Shown: in pieces, positions 18,279-28,119 of the stretch
Layout of the letters: every line of letters starts with the position of its first letter
How positions within the stretch are numbered: the first letter of the stretch is position 1
DNA from: Tritrichomonas musculus
Taxonomy: Eukaryota > Parabasalia > Tritrichomonadida > Tritrichomonadidae
Direction: 5' to 3'
DNA: 64,000 nucleotides
Assembly: GCA_039105265.1 (NCBI GenBank)
Contig: JAPFFF010000018.1
Coordinates: 744,001-808,000 of the forward strand
Notes under the pieces: generated by a model
The model's input: only the letters and a program-made list of their open reading frames with translations
What the model was told of the DNA's origin: nothing
Databases searched by the model: none
Made by a program: the position numbers and the translations under genes

Positions 18279-20729
18279 ATGGAATCAGGGAATGTTCAAT
18301 GCCAAATTCTTTATTTCCACTCAAAGGGAAATCATTCGCCGATCGATTCAATTAAAGGCTATCCGCTATCACCTATTGCATGTGCTTGCTCAGTGACTCA
18401 TTTTATTATTCTTGATAGAGATTCAAACTGTTATGGTTTTGGAATAAATAAAGACAAACAAATTGATAAAAAATTGCCTGATACTGTTTCAGCTTTTACT
18501 AAGCTTGAAATTATTCCAAATCAGACAGTTAGAGAAATTTCTGCTGGTGATACTTTTAGCGCTTTTATATTGAACAATGGATGGATTGTAATTCATGGTC
18601 AATTTTATGAATCAGAAGATGATGTTGCAATATTTAAAAATTTTTATGCACCTAGAGGTCTTTCCTCACAAAAAGGAATATTATCATTCGCTGAAAAAAA
18701 AGAAAATGTGATTATAATGACAGAGAATAGCAAATACAAATACAGAATCAAAGGTTATTCAATAATCAAGACAGCTGTTAGCAAAGATAGCGTGTTTGCA
18801 TTATCTGCAAATGGCGTTTTATTTAAAATGAAAATAGGTAAGCATTCTATTTTTCAGCCTTTAAAAATTAATTTTCCTGTTTTAACGATGTTCGTCTCTT
18901 CTAATTCACTGATATTTTCGGATTATAATTATAAAATTTATGAAAGATCAAATGATGACAAAAACATACCAATTATTTCCCCTTTATATTCGCAAATTGT
19001 AAACGCGGAAAGATCAGGCAATTATTTAGTAAGACTTGATTCAAAAGGATATTTGAGTTTGACTTCACCACTTGGACGTCCGTTGGCATACAAACCATTT
19101 CAAGTTCCTTCCTATAAAGTATCATGTTTTGCTTCAAATTCTGAATTTCTTGTTGTTTTTAGGGGTGATCCTGTTCCTCCTATCAAATGTGCACCTCAGC
19201 GATTTCATTGCTGCTCAAATTATCAATTATTAATCAGTGATGGCGATATTCATTATGATCTCCTAGCTTTTGACTCAGAAAACAGCTATTTTCGTATTGA
19301 TTCTAAATTAAAAAAGAAGCCAGATGAAGAAGCGTCTGAAGATGATAGAGAATCTAATAACTCAAGCGATGAGCATTCAAATGAAGACAGTGAAGATGAA
19401 GAAAATTCAAGAAATAATGAATTTAAAGAGTTAAATACAAAAATTTATGATACTCAAAGTTTTGTTACTGACTTTTTTACATCTCCTACAGCTACAGTTT
19501 GTTTAGCTAAAGATAAAAAGAGTATTATTTACTACACTCCGAGTTCAAGTGTCATTTATCCTGACGCTGATGTGAAGAAGTCTTTTATGTTCAACTTACT
19601 TCCTGGTGATATTGTTGAAACTCCTAGTCATGTTGTTGCAAAATTTATTGGGTTTGATGATGGTCGTGTTTGGCTTCAACCATCAAAAACACGATGCGTA
19701 TATTCAATTGATGATCCTCATAAATTGAAAGTTTGTAGTCGAAAAGGTCATACATTAGTTAATGCTATTGTCGATGGAAGTTCTTCCGTTGTTGATACTA
19801 CTGAAAGCTTTTGCAGATCATTTGGTCACTGTTGTGGTGACCTTCTTTGGTATCGAGGTCGAGGAATTGTTCAATTTGTCGGAGTTTTAAGCAATAAGCT
19901 TGTTCTACTTGATTTTTCTAGTTTTTCATTGTTTACTTCAGAAATGTTAAAATATGAAGTAATACGAACAATGTACAATGGAGATGACTCAGATAATATG
20001 ATCAGCACAACCAGAACAATAACAACTGCTGAAGGTGAAGTTGTTGATTTAGATATATGTGGTGTTGGTAAAATCTTCATGCCAGGCGACAGAGTCTCCT
20101 CAGAAGAATATGGAGATTCAACATATTTAGGAACAGATAAAAATGGAAATTCATATATACAAAGTGATGAAATGCGACTTCATGATATCACAGCAGTTAA
20201 AGTTAAATCTATCAAAAAGCTTAAATTAATACGACGAATTGGAATGAGCGCCAAAAGAACAATCAAATTGCCAGATGGATCATCGGTTACTGTATCTCTT
20301 TCAACTAATGATCGAGCTGGCTCAAATTTCATGGCCGGTGATTTTATCTTATCTGATGGAATCCGCGGAAAAGTTATCGGAATTGATACCACTACAAAGA
20401 AAGTTTATGCACGATCACTTGAAAATGAAGATTCAATTTTCGAAATTGCAATCAATGCTAATTTGCTTTACAGAGCTGATATTTTGAGTGGTGAAAATTC
20501 TGACTTTGTTGAAGTCGGATCTCCTGCTTTTGAAGTCTCCAATTTGATGCCAGATGATGTTGTAAGAATAAACAATAAAAATGTTTACAGGTTCATTGGA
20601 ATTGGAAGATCTGGACTTTACTTTGTAGACACAAAAACTGATGAAATTTTTGCCACTTCATTTTCACCTTTGGTCATGACTGATGGATTTGAAATTGTAT
20701 CAAGAACGATATTTCCTTTAAGGCAGTAG
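18279..20729 (+). CDS. RCC1-like protein with five C-terminal barrel-like repeats
   Basis: An 816-residue protein. The first 340 residues have degenerate RCC1-type propeller blades (CYGFGINKDKQ, VREISAGDTFSAFILNNGWIV and similar). Residues about 345-385 are a very acidic linker (Glu/Asp/Ser/Asn). After that, a motif of the form h-x-x-G-D-h-V-x(4-8)-G-x-h-x-F-I-G recurs at about residues 439, 516, 600, 685 and 757: LLPGDIVETPSHVVAKFIG, CCGDLLWYRGRGIVQFVG, FMPGDRVSSEEYGDSTYLG, FMAGDFILSDGIRGKVIG, LMPDDVVRINNKNVYRFIG. The 72-85 residue spacing suggests five small SH3/KOW-like beta barrels. RCC1 propellers often bind Ran, chromatin or membranes; the ligand of the barrels is unknown. I know no described protein with this combination, but that is from memory. 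Confidence 0.7.
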   Translation: MESGNVQCQILYFHSKGNHSPIDSIKGYPLSPIACACSVTHFIILDRDSNCYGFGINKDKQIDKKLPDTVSAFTKLEIIPNQTVREISAGDTFSAFILNNGWIVIHGQFYESEDDVAIFKNFYAPRGLSSQKGILSFAEKKENVIIMTENSKYKYRIKGYSIIKTAVSKDSVFALSANGVLFKMKIGKHSIFQPLKINFPVLTMFVSSNSLIFSDYNYKIYERSNDDKNIPIISPLYSQIVNAERSGNYLVRLDSKGYLSLTSPLGRPLAYKPFQVPSYKVSCFASNSEFLVVFRGDPVPPIKCAPQRFHCCSNYQLLISDGDIHYDLLAFDSENSYFRIDSKLKKKPDEEASEDDRESNNSSDEHSNEDSEDEENSRNNEFKELNTKIYDTQSFVTDFFTSPTATVCLAKDKKSIIYYTPSSSVIYPDADVKKSFMFNLLPGDIVETPSHVVAKFIGFDDGRVWLQPSKTRCVYSIDDPHKLKVCSRKGHTLVNAIVDGSSSVVDTTESFCRSFGHCCGDLLWYRGRGIVQFVGVLSNKLVLLDFSSFSLFTSEMLKYEVIRTMYNGDDSDNMISTTRTITTAEGEVVDLDICGVGKIFMPGDRVSSEEYGDSTYLGTDKNGNSYIQSDEMRLHDITAVKVKSIKKLKLIRRIGMSAKRTIKLPDGSSVTVSLSTNDRAGSNFMAGDFILSDGIRGKVIGIDTTTKKVYARSLENEDSIFEIAINANLLYRADILSGENSDFVEVGSPAFEVSNLMPDDVVRINNKNVYRFIGIGRSGLYFVDTKTDEIFATSFSPLVMTDGFEIVSRTIFPLRQ

Positions 20730-21003
20730 AAAGAAATAATGATACTTATTTAAGTTCATTCGTTTGGATGTTTGTATATTTGTTTTATATTAAACTTTTA
20801 TTTTTCGTTACTTGACCCTATATTTATCATCAATATTTTTTTTTTTAAGCTTTTTTATCAGAAAAATAAGAAATCATGATTATTTATATTGATTTATTTT
20901 CTTGATTTTACATCATAAAACAAAATTTATTGTTTTGTGTAATAAATAACGATAATGATTTAAATAGTAAATTTCATTTTAATAAATAGATATTTTAATC
21001 ATT

Positions 21004-22239
21004 TTATTTATTTGATTCAATTAACAAAGATTTAGCAAGATTCTGAAGTCTGCTTGCCATGCTATTCCATACATCATCTGTCATAAGTCTTGGTTGGCAA
21101 TATTCAACAATTACTTGTTCGTTAACAGAATCAATAGCTAGTTTAGCGACATCTGTAGAATTGATACGGACACAAAGCCTTTTCATATGATACTTATCAA
21201 GATTGAGACGTTCCATAGCTTCTGTAAAAGCAAGGGTTGATTTTCCATGTGCAAGCGAAACAAATGATAAAACAAGAATCTTATCTTTCATTTTATCTAG
21301 ATTTAATTTATCTTGATTGATATATTCTTGTGAACTTTTGACAAAAGCTTCAAAATCTCGAATTTCACCATCAACAAAAATCTGTAAAAGTTTTCGTTGA
21401 TTTTCATTTAAATAGTTATAAATAAGTTTCGTTTTGCGAATAATTTCAAATGTAAAGAATGAATCATCTAATAATGCTGTATTAAATGTTTTTGCAGCAA
21501 TTGATTTAAGACGATTTTGTTTGTTTTCTTCGTCTTCCTTCTTTTGTGATTTGCTTTGTAAAATTTGAGTGAATTCTGACGTGTCATAAAATTGTAAGAT
21601 AGAAAGAGCACAAACTGTATCAAAGACTGGAATTGAATCAAAAAATGTAATACAAGCTATTGTGAAAATTTGGCTTTGTTGCTTTTGAATGTCTTTATTT
21701 TGGCCATCAGATTGATAATTAGAAATCATATTATCAATTCGATGTTTCATGAAATTAATAAGCCAGTGGACAAATGTTTCATCTTTGCAGAGTTCTGTTT
21801 TAATAGCAAAATTAAGTAGCATACGAAGAGCGTATGATTGAGCTAGTGGATGGTTATTTAACGAGTTCATCATAAATGAGACGCACATAGCGCGTAATGA
21901 AGGATGGTTAAAACCACCTTGTTCTTGTGGATATTCAGTGAGGAGGGATGCAAATTGGCCAACGAGTTGAGCCCAATCATTTTCTGTTCCACCATCTGAA
22001 TAAAGGTATTCAAATGATTGCCAAACTGGGCAAAACCATTGGTAGAATTCTTTTTCACTCATCTTTTCAATAAGTGGTGGAATAACTGAGCAAGCATTTT
22101 TGATGATAGCATTTTGTCTTGGAACTTGAATTCCATATCTTTGACAAGCAGATTCAATTAAATCTCGAATTGGTCTTTGCGGATCACTTTGATCGACGTC
22201 GGAAGTTAAATTTACTGGTTTGCTTTTGGGTTGGTCCAT
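21004..22239 (-). CDS. eIF3 subunit M (PCI-domain protein)
   Basis: A 411-residue protein. The N-terminal two-thirds are helical repeats; the C-terminal 100 residues form a PCI domain ending in a winged helix: KMKDKILVLSFVSLAHGKST, then FTEAMERLNLDKYHMKRLCVRIN, then DSVNEQVIVEYCQPRLMTDDVWNSM. This corresponds to eIF3m (family: K-M-R-L-L-T-F at the PCI core, a helix before V-x-x-x-I-D-x-x-Q, and W-x-x-L-x-x-x-L at the end). It would be a structural subunit of the eIF3 octamer that recruits mRNA to the 40S ribosome. The closest confusable family is CSN7, whose proteins are shorter. It is convergent with the RCC1-like gene, with 274 bp between stops. Confidence 0.7.
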   Translation of the reverse strand: MDQPKSKPVNLTSDVDQSDPQRPIRDLIESACQRYGIQVPRQNAIIKNACSVIPPLIEKMSEKEFYQWFCPVWQSFEYLYSDGGTENDWAQLVGQFASLLTEYPQEQGGFNHPSLRAMCVSFMMNSLNNHPLAQSYALRMLLNFAIKTELCKDETFVHWLINFMKHRIDNMISNYQSDGQNKDIQKQQSQIFTIACITFFDSIPVFDTVCALSILQFYDTSEFTQILQSKSQKKEDEENKQNRLKSIAAKTFNTALLDDSFFTFEIIRKTKLIYNYLNENQRKLLQIFVDGEIRDFEAFVKSSQEYINQDKLNLDKMKDKILVLSFVSLAHGKSTLAFTEAMERLNLDKYHMKRLCVRINSTDVAKLAIDSVNEQVIVEYCQPRLMTDDVWNSMASRLQNLAKSLLIESNK

Positions 22240-23144
22240 TAAATATTATTTCACCAGATATTTGGTTGAATTTTATAGGTATTCAAATTGAATTGAGTGA
22301 CCAAGATAAAAAAATCATTAATTATACAAATCAATTATTAATATTTTTATTTATTTTATTTGCAATATCTAATTTTAATGTTTGTTAGCATATATTACAA
22401 GATTATAATGTGTGGTTTATTAAATAAATTTATTATATTAAATATTCTTTTTTGAGAATTATAATTTAAACAATTAAATAAATGCTATTTCCTTTTTTTA
22501 TGAAAATTAATAATAAAAATATTTTATTTACAAAATAATTTTTTGTATAAATATATTTTTTTTCTATTTGTCAAATTCAATTAGTTATTAAAAAATTCAA
22601 TGAATTAATCAAAAAATATTAAGAAATTTTGGTAATTGTTTGTGTTTTATATATTTAGTTGATAGTGGAATTTGTAATTATAATTATAAAATAAATATGG
22701 AAGGAACTGATGATAAAAAGATGATTAAATAACCAATATAATCTAAAGATAATACTAAGGTCTAATTTTAATTAGAATAATTATGTATCTTTTGTCAGCA
22801 ATCATTGAAAGTTATGATTGTGCAAACATAAATTTTTAATTGAAACTTAGATTGTTTATTTGTTGATATTAATAAAAAAAAAAAAAAAGAATTAATAAAA
22901 TCTATAATGAATATTGGAAAAGATTATGTATACTACCGAATATATGCTAACCTATTGTTAGCCAAACAGAAATATATATACAACAAATATAAATAATTGG
23001 CTTTATTCCTGCAATTAGTATTATGAATGATATAAGAATGATTTGTTTTATTAGAACAAAGATTTAATTGAAAAATATATTTATATATATATATTAAACT
23101 CCAACAATGAGATTTTTATTTAAAATTTCATATCAAATGTCAGT
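22240..23144. other. divergent promoter region and AT-rich spacer
   Basis: About 900 bp between two divergent genes. No repeat element was recognised beyond poly(A) near 22874. The AT microsatellite at about 23082-23094 lies just before the zinc-protein gene. Confidence 0.4.
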
Positions 23145-23645
23145 ATGGAAAAACGAATCCGTTCTCACAAGCGAACTAAAGCAGGAACACACCTTATCCA
23201 ATTTCGAGCAAATACAGAAAATATCAAATCATTTATGCCAGCTGGTATTTCTTCATTCGAATACACCTTTGCATGCTCTTACTGTGGAAAGGTTCTTAAC
23301 GAAAATAAAGCAGATTCAGAACAAACTACAACTGAAGAAGCAGAACCAAAGAAGAATGGTTCAATGACATGTCCTGAATGTAAAAAAGAACTAGCTTTCA
23401 CATATATTAAGGATTTTACAAATAAAGAATATCAGGACTATTCAGTTTGGAATAGTTTATTTCTTGTTGAATGCTCCGGTTGTAGAATTGATATTGTTAA
23501 TTGCACTGCTTGGAAGGTAATTTCAAAAGGCGGTGAATCATATGAATGGGATGGAAAAGATAACTTTTTTGATTATGACCCAGTTCTCGAGAAACCAATT
23601 GGTATTTCAGATGTTGATTTTAATGTTGTTACATTAATTGAATAA
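23145..23645 (+). CDS. CXXC zinc-binding protein of the CZIB/DUF866 family
   Basis: A 166-residue protein. The family (human CZIB, formerly C1orf123) has a beta-sandwich with one zinc bound by two CXXC pairs. Here the pairs are CSYCGK at about residue 44 and CPECKK at about 78, separated by an acidic insert. The N-terminal FRANTENIKSFMPAGISSFEYTF and the C-terminal NFFDYDPVLEKPIGISDVDFNV match the family's start (A-x-L-x-N-I/V-x-x-L) and end (W-x-x-Y-D-x-x-x-x-x-x-V-G-I-x-x). A third pair, CSGC, at about 112 is an extra. The biochemical role is not settled. The start at 23145 is chosen because the family begins close to here; 23107 belongs to another frame. Confidence 0.7.
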   Translation: MEKRIRSHKRTKAGTHLIQFRANTENIKSFMPAGISSFEYTFACSYCGKVLNENKADSEQTTTEEAEPKKNGSMTCPECKKELAFTYIKDFTNKEYQDYSVWNSLFLVECSGCRIDIVNCTAWKVISKGGESYEWDGKDNFFDYDPVLEKPIGISDVDFNVVTLIE

Positions 23646-24160
23646 TCTAAGCTTTCTTCTGTTTTTTTTTTTTTTAATAGAGTTCTGTATAGAAGTTTCA
23701 TGTTCACTTGTAAACAATATTTATCCAAACATAAAGGTAGGTTTATCAAGAACATTACATGTATTTATATAAAGCATATATTTATGTATAACATGATATA
23801 TTTATAAAAACTATTTGTTATTCATAAAAATCATATGTATTTAATGAACATTGTTTATTCTTATACAAATATATTTCATACGTTGAAATAATGTTTCTAA
23901 AAAACATTATTTCAACGTGAGCCAGACATTTCCATGAAAACCATAATGTACTTTCATTTGATCCATACCATTTCAATTTAAAAGGATAATATCTTATTAA
24001 ATAAACATTTATATATTTTATTTTTGATTTATCAGATATATATTTTAATATATAAATTATATTTATAATAAAATTAATTTTGTAATATTTTTTAATTGAG
24101 ATATATCGAAAAATAATCCTATCGGACGTGAAAATTTCTGAATTGAGTTTAATTTTATTT
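23646..24160. other. AT-rich spacer before the nested transposon block
   Basis: No gene. It holds the perfect hairpin at 23880-23918 and otherwise simple AT-rich sequence. Confidence 0.4.
23880..23918. repeat. perfect 17-bp stem hairpin
   Basis: ACGTTGAAATAATGTTT (23880-23896) pairs exactly with 23902-23918 around a loop of five bases. It lies about 235 bp past the stop of the CZIB-like gene. It could form a stable RNA stem-loop in a long 3' end, or be the smallest remnant of an inverted-repeat element. Confidence 0.7.
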
Positions 24161-24414
24161 AAATAAAATTAGATGTACCAGGACTAAGTTATTTCGGTTT
24201 ACAAAAGAGTTTCATGAATTATATTTTTTATTTATTTATAATATAATATTTATTTAAATATAAATGGATACATTTATAATAATTGCTTTTTTATAAATAT
24301 ATAATCATATTTTAATAATTGAGAAAATAATCAATTTAATATTTGTATTGATTATTTTATTACATTGAAAATATAATTTCCATGTATTCAAAAAGTTACT
24401 AATATAAAAAAAAT

Positions 24415-25357
24415 CTAGGCTTTTGTATCCAGTGAACTGAGTGTCCATTTTCGACTTTTTGTAAAAAGCTGTCACTTTTTGTGGACATAAAACTGCTTTT
24501 TTATTTAGTATTTTATTCAAAGATTTGTGTTGAAGTATCCAAATAATATTTAATTGGATACTTTATTTTGGACAATCGTTTTTTTCTACGCCACTTTTTG
24601 AATGGTTTTTCTATCCGTGAATAGCTACTCATGGAAAGTAAAAAACCGCCATCTTAAGGTGAAATTTAACTTACTCTGTTAAGAAAATTAACCAAAAAAA
24701 TCGTAAATTAAAATTTTCTCTTAAAATTATAACAGTTTGCTTTTTTTGATATAATTTTTTTTTATTTTTACATAATTTTTCAGGAATATACGCACCAGTG
24801 ATCACCATAGGGCTGCGTGAAGCCGAATCAGGCTCCTTGAATTGCTGGATGAATTGGGAAGCCATTTGAACTAAATATTTATTCATTATTTAGCAAAAAT
24901 TGAATAAAAAATGTATAAAAAAGTATTCAAAAAGTTTAAAAGTTTTCAAAAAGTGGCGTAGAAAAATACGATTCCCCCTTTATTTTTACTTTAATAAACT
25001 CATTAATATAAGAAAAAAAGCAATAATAAATGTCTTAAACACCTACTATTCTTAATTTTTTAAAAACCTCTCAAATATGAATTATAAACTTTTCAAATTC
25101 ACTAAGAATGATTTTGACCAAGAAGATCAACATTTGAAAAAAAAATAAAATTCAATGTAAATTTGGAGCGATATAATTGGTCAAACGAAATATACATTCA
25201 AAATAATCAATGAAAATTGAAAGGTGTATCCAAGATTGAATTAAAGTGTCCATTTTGGCGATTTTGGATCCTCAAATTCTCTCAAAAAATAACGAACAAA
25301 AATGAGTATCCATTGGATACTTTTTGAATACAAACTCGTTTGGACACAAAAGCCTAG
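24415..25357. mobile_element. element Y: CTAGGCTTTTG-type transposon inside X
   Basis: The ends are CTAGGCTTTTGTRTCCA and its mirror. The flanking duplication AAAAAAAT (8 bp) lies at 24407-24414 and 25358-25365. The uninterrupted sequence survives in the other arm of X near 27785, which serves as an internal empty site. Without MITE copy B it is about 526 bp. An 8-bp duplication suggests the hAT superfamily. No coding capacity. Confidence 0.8.
24570..24977. mobile_element. Mutator-like MITE, copy B (408 bp)
   Basis: The ends are GGACAATCGTTTTTTTCTAC and, on the other strand, GGGGAATCGTATTTTTCTAC, each followed by GCCACTTTTTGAA. The target duplication CTTTATTTT (9 bp) is exact at 24561-24569 and 24978-24986. 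It is the intact form of copy A at 9914-11980. A 71-codon minus-strand frame (24671-24886) with QFIQQFKEPDSASRSP is partly kept in copy A and may be a scrap of the parent transposase. Confidence 0.9.
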
Positions 25358-25463
25358 AAAAAAATAATATCTCTGAAAATTTTTTTTTGTGATTACTTAT
25401 TGAAAATTTGAATTCGTTTTCCATTTCGAAAGATGCTAAGCCAAGCTCTTAAAATAAATCTTC

Positions 25464-25664
25464 TTATAGAATATAGCTAAATCAAAATTCCAAATGGTAG
25501 GGCCAATTTTGCTGTAGCAATTTTCATTCAATTTTTCACTTTTAAAATTGAATTTTTTTTAATTTTTTATGAATAATCAATTTAAAAAGTGAAAAATTGA
25601 ATGAAAATTGCTACTGAAAAATTGGCCCTACCATTTGGAAATTTGATTTAGCCATATTCTATAA
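25464..25664. repeat. snap-back palindrome T
   Basis: About 200 bp with two inverted arms of about 85 bp: ATAGAATATAGCTAAATCAA, CCAAATGGTAGGGCCAATTT and GCAATTTTCATTCAATTTTT pair with the second half. The TAGGGCCATTTTT-type phrase also occurs singly near 29855 and 30490. It lies inside element X, either as X's own centre or as a separate insert. Confidence 0.75.
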
Positions 25665-25990
25665 AAATATGTATATTACAGGGTTGTGTATCGATCCTCT
25701 CCGGTAGCGGTTATTTTCCCGGTAAAATATCGATATTACCGGCTCTAACCGCCGGTAACGGTATTTATCGATAAAAAACCGAAGTATCGATACAAAAATG
25801 GAAAATTTGTATCGAATGCCAGGTTTTTTGTCGGTATTTTTTAACAAAAAATGTATCGGATTTATTTATAGATGACTAAAGAAATTTATAAGGTTCTAAT
25901 GAATATAGTTAATGCTCTTTAATTACATATTTTACAACAAATAACCATCATAATAATTGAATAATCAATGGTTTCTGAAATATCGTAAAT

Positions 25991-26832
25991 TTAAGGTTCT
26001 CCTTCCCAAAAAAAATGTAAATCATTCAATATTGAATTAACTCATAGAATAAATAATTCAATAGAGCATTTTTCAGAAAAAGTTTTGGTGAAAAATAAAA
26101 AAAATATGGCCTCAACGATTAAATCTTATTTCATTCAAAATTTTACTGATTTTTTAATTCTATGATTTCTATCTGTAAAAAACAAAATCGATAAGATTCC
26201 ATAAAAATATTTTTATTCAATCATTTGAAATATATATCTATATAAATTTCATATTTTAATTCATTTTTAAAAACGATATTTATGTATATTTTATTTGTGA
26301 AATCTCATTGAATTTAATCTTTTGAATTTGAAAGGAGAACTAGACTTGTTATTCTCCGATTATCGAGATCGATAATTGATTGACTTTTTGATATCGATAC
26401 ATAAATATACACAGATTCTCGAGATCGATTTCAGAGATCGAGATTTTTTTTTCACTGCTTTTGATATCAGAATTTTCAATTAAACTTTTTGATAAATATA
26501 TGATCGTAATTCATTCTCAAATATTTCATAAAAAAGAATGTATTTTTTTGATTTTAATCTTAAAATAAACATCAATACATTATATTACTTATTTTTAAAT
26601 ATTATAAAATCACCAATACCAATTATAAAAAAAGATAAAGCTGTTTGAGATCTCGAGATCTCGGTAATTGATATCAAGTTTACAATCATTTTTACATCAC
26701 ATTTCATATCTGATATCTTGATAATCGATAATCTCGATATCAGATTTGTAAACTGATAATCGAGTATCAGATATAAAAAAGTGACGTTTTTGATATCGAT
26801 TCTCAAAATAACAAGTCTAAGGAGAACCTTAA
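25991..26832. mobile_element. TTAA-flanked MITE W, copy 1 (split)
   Basis: The ends GGTTCTCCTT and AAGGAGAACC are bounded by TTAA on both sides (25991-25994 and 26829-26832). It is split by the hAT-like MITE at 26341-26819. Without that it is 355 bp and matches copy 2 at 61380-61734 over its whole length. TTAA duplication suggests mobilisation by a piggyBac-type transposase. Confidence 0.85.
26341..26819. mobile_element. hAT-like MITE V, copy 1
   Basis: Ends TAGACTTGTTATT and AATAACAAGTCTA, with the exact 8-bp duplication AGGAGAAC at 26333-26340 and 26820-26827. The sub-terminal parts are full of GATATCGAT/ATCGATA inverted words. 479 bp; two other copies in this window (37560-38016, 59311-59789). 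The open frame at 26585-27016 that crosses its edge is Ile-rich chance sequence. Confidence 0.92.
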
Positions 26833-27067
26833 TCATCTTTATGTCAATTTCTATTTGTAGATAAATATAACATTCCAGAACTATTGAATTAACTATTAAT
26901 ATGAGAAAGTACATAATATATATAAATTTTATTGTTTTTAATGATAATAATGATATCAAAAATTTGGATTGTTTAATGAAAATGAATATGACGAGATTTC
27001 TGAAGAAGAAAGACAATAATATACTTTTTATAGGCTAGTAATTATATTTATAATTAAAATATTTATT

Positions 27068-27405
27068 TTAAGGGACCACTATCAAATTCTATGTTAAAAA
27101 TTCTATGAGTTATCACAAAATTAATTGACTTAAAAAAAATTATTTCTTGAGTATTTTTGCTATATTTTGGTATATATAAATTATATAAATTACATATCAT
27201 TTATTTCTATTCTTCTTTTATGCCTATTCCCTTTTTTCAATAAAAATTTAAAAGTTGAAAGGAGTAAAAATTTTACAAAAATGATCGGAATGGTGAAATT
27301 TTAAAGTTTTAAACTTTTTCCGAGATAACAACTATTGAATTTTCTTTTCTATGAGTTTTCTCAATATTGAAATGTTTACAAAAAAATATGATAGTGGTCC
27401 CTTAA
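27068..27405. mobile_element. TTAA-flanked MITE U
   Basis: Ends GGGACCACTATCA and TGATAGTGGTCCC, with TTAA on each side (27068-27071, 27402-27405). 338 bp, no coding capacity. GGG/CCC tips with TTAA are piggyBac-like. It lies inside element Z. Confidence 0.88.
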
Positions 27406-28119
27406 ATTAAATAATCAAATGTTTTAATATTTTTATACATTATTTATTAATAAAATTTATATATTAAAATACCGTATCGATACTGATAAAAAGTATTATA
27501 AAGTACTTTTTTAATAACCGCTGATACACTAAAAATACCGAAGCACTTTTGTATCGATACTAAAAAATACCGAGCAAAAAAGTATCGATATTTACCGAAT
27601 ACCGATACTTCTTCGGTAACCGGTATTTAGTCGTATCGATAAACAACGCTGGTATATTATGTGAATATCAAGTTTATTTTAAGAGCTTGGCTTAGCATCT
27701 TTCGAAATGGAAAATGTATTCAAATTTTCAATAAGTAATCACAAAAAAAAAAAAAAAAAAAATTTCAGAGATATTATTTTTTTTATATCAGTAACTTTAT
27801 GAATACATGGAAATTATATTTTCAATGTAATAAAATAATCAATACAAATATTAAATTGATTATTTTCTCAATTATTAAAATATGATTATATATTTATAAA
27901 AAAGCAATTATTATAAATGTATCCATTTATATTTAAATAAATATTATATTATAAATAAATAAAAAATATAATTCATGAAACTCTTTTGTAAACCGAAATA
28001 ACTTAGTCCAGGTACATCTCATTTTATTTTTTAAATCGTTCAAATTAAAAAATAATTTTAACAATTTTTCTATGTATAAATTATAAAACTTTTATAAAAT
28101 TGTTATCATTTTTTTTAAA

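Larger units (their letters stand above)
25679..27651. mobile_element. element Z: non-autonomous hAT-like transposon
   Basis: The left end CAGGGTTGTGTATCGATCC and right end (CAGCGTTGTTTATCGATAC on the other strand) are hAT-type CAGSGTTG tips. The 8-bp duplication GTATATTA is exact at 25671-25678 and 27652-27659. The sub-terminal parts are rich in CCGGTA and TATCGATA repeats in inverted orientation, probable transposase binding sites. It holds two further inserts (25991-26832 and 27068-27405). No coding region is left. Confidence 0.88.
24161..28029. mobile_element. element X: long-TIR DNA transposon shell holding nested inserts
   Basis: The left end AAATAAAATTAGATGTACC and the right end mirror each other, and the inverted identity continues for about 350 bp per arm: left arm 24161-24414 plus 25366-25462 (interrupted by element Y), right arm about 27670-28029. 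Phrases such as GACTAAGTTATTTCGGTTTA and TTATTACATTGAAAATATAA occur in both arms. No transposase remains; the centre is a palindrome (T) and a hAT-like insert (Z). The target duplication is not clear. It is the oldest layer of the stack. It ends about 90 bp before the gene at 28120. Confidence 0.8.

Noticed and set aside
26585-27016. 143-codon minus-strand frame
   Set aside because: It runs through the MITE V and its flank; the peptide is Ile-rich with repeats that reflect the GATATCGA words of the MITE.
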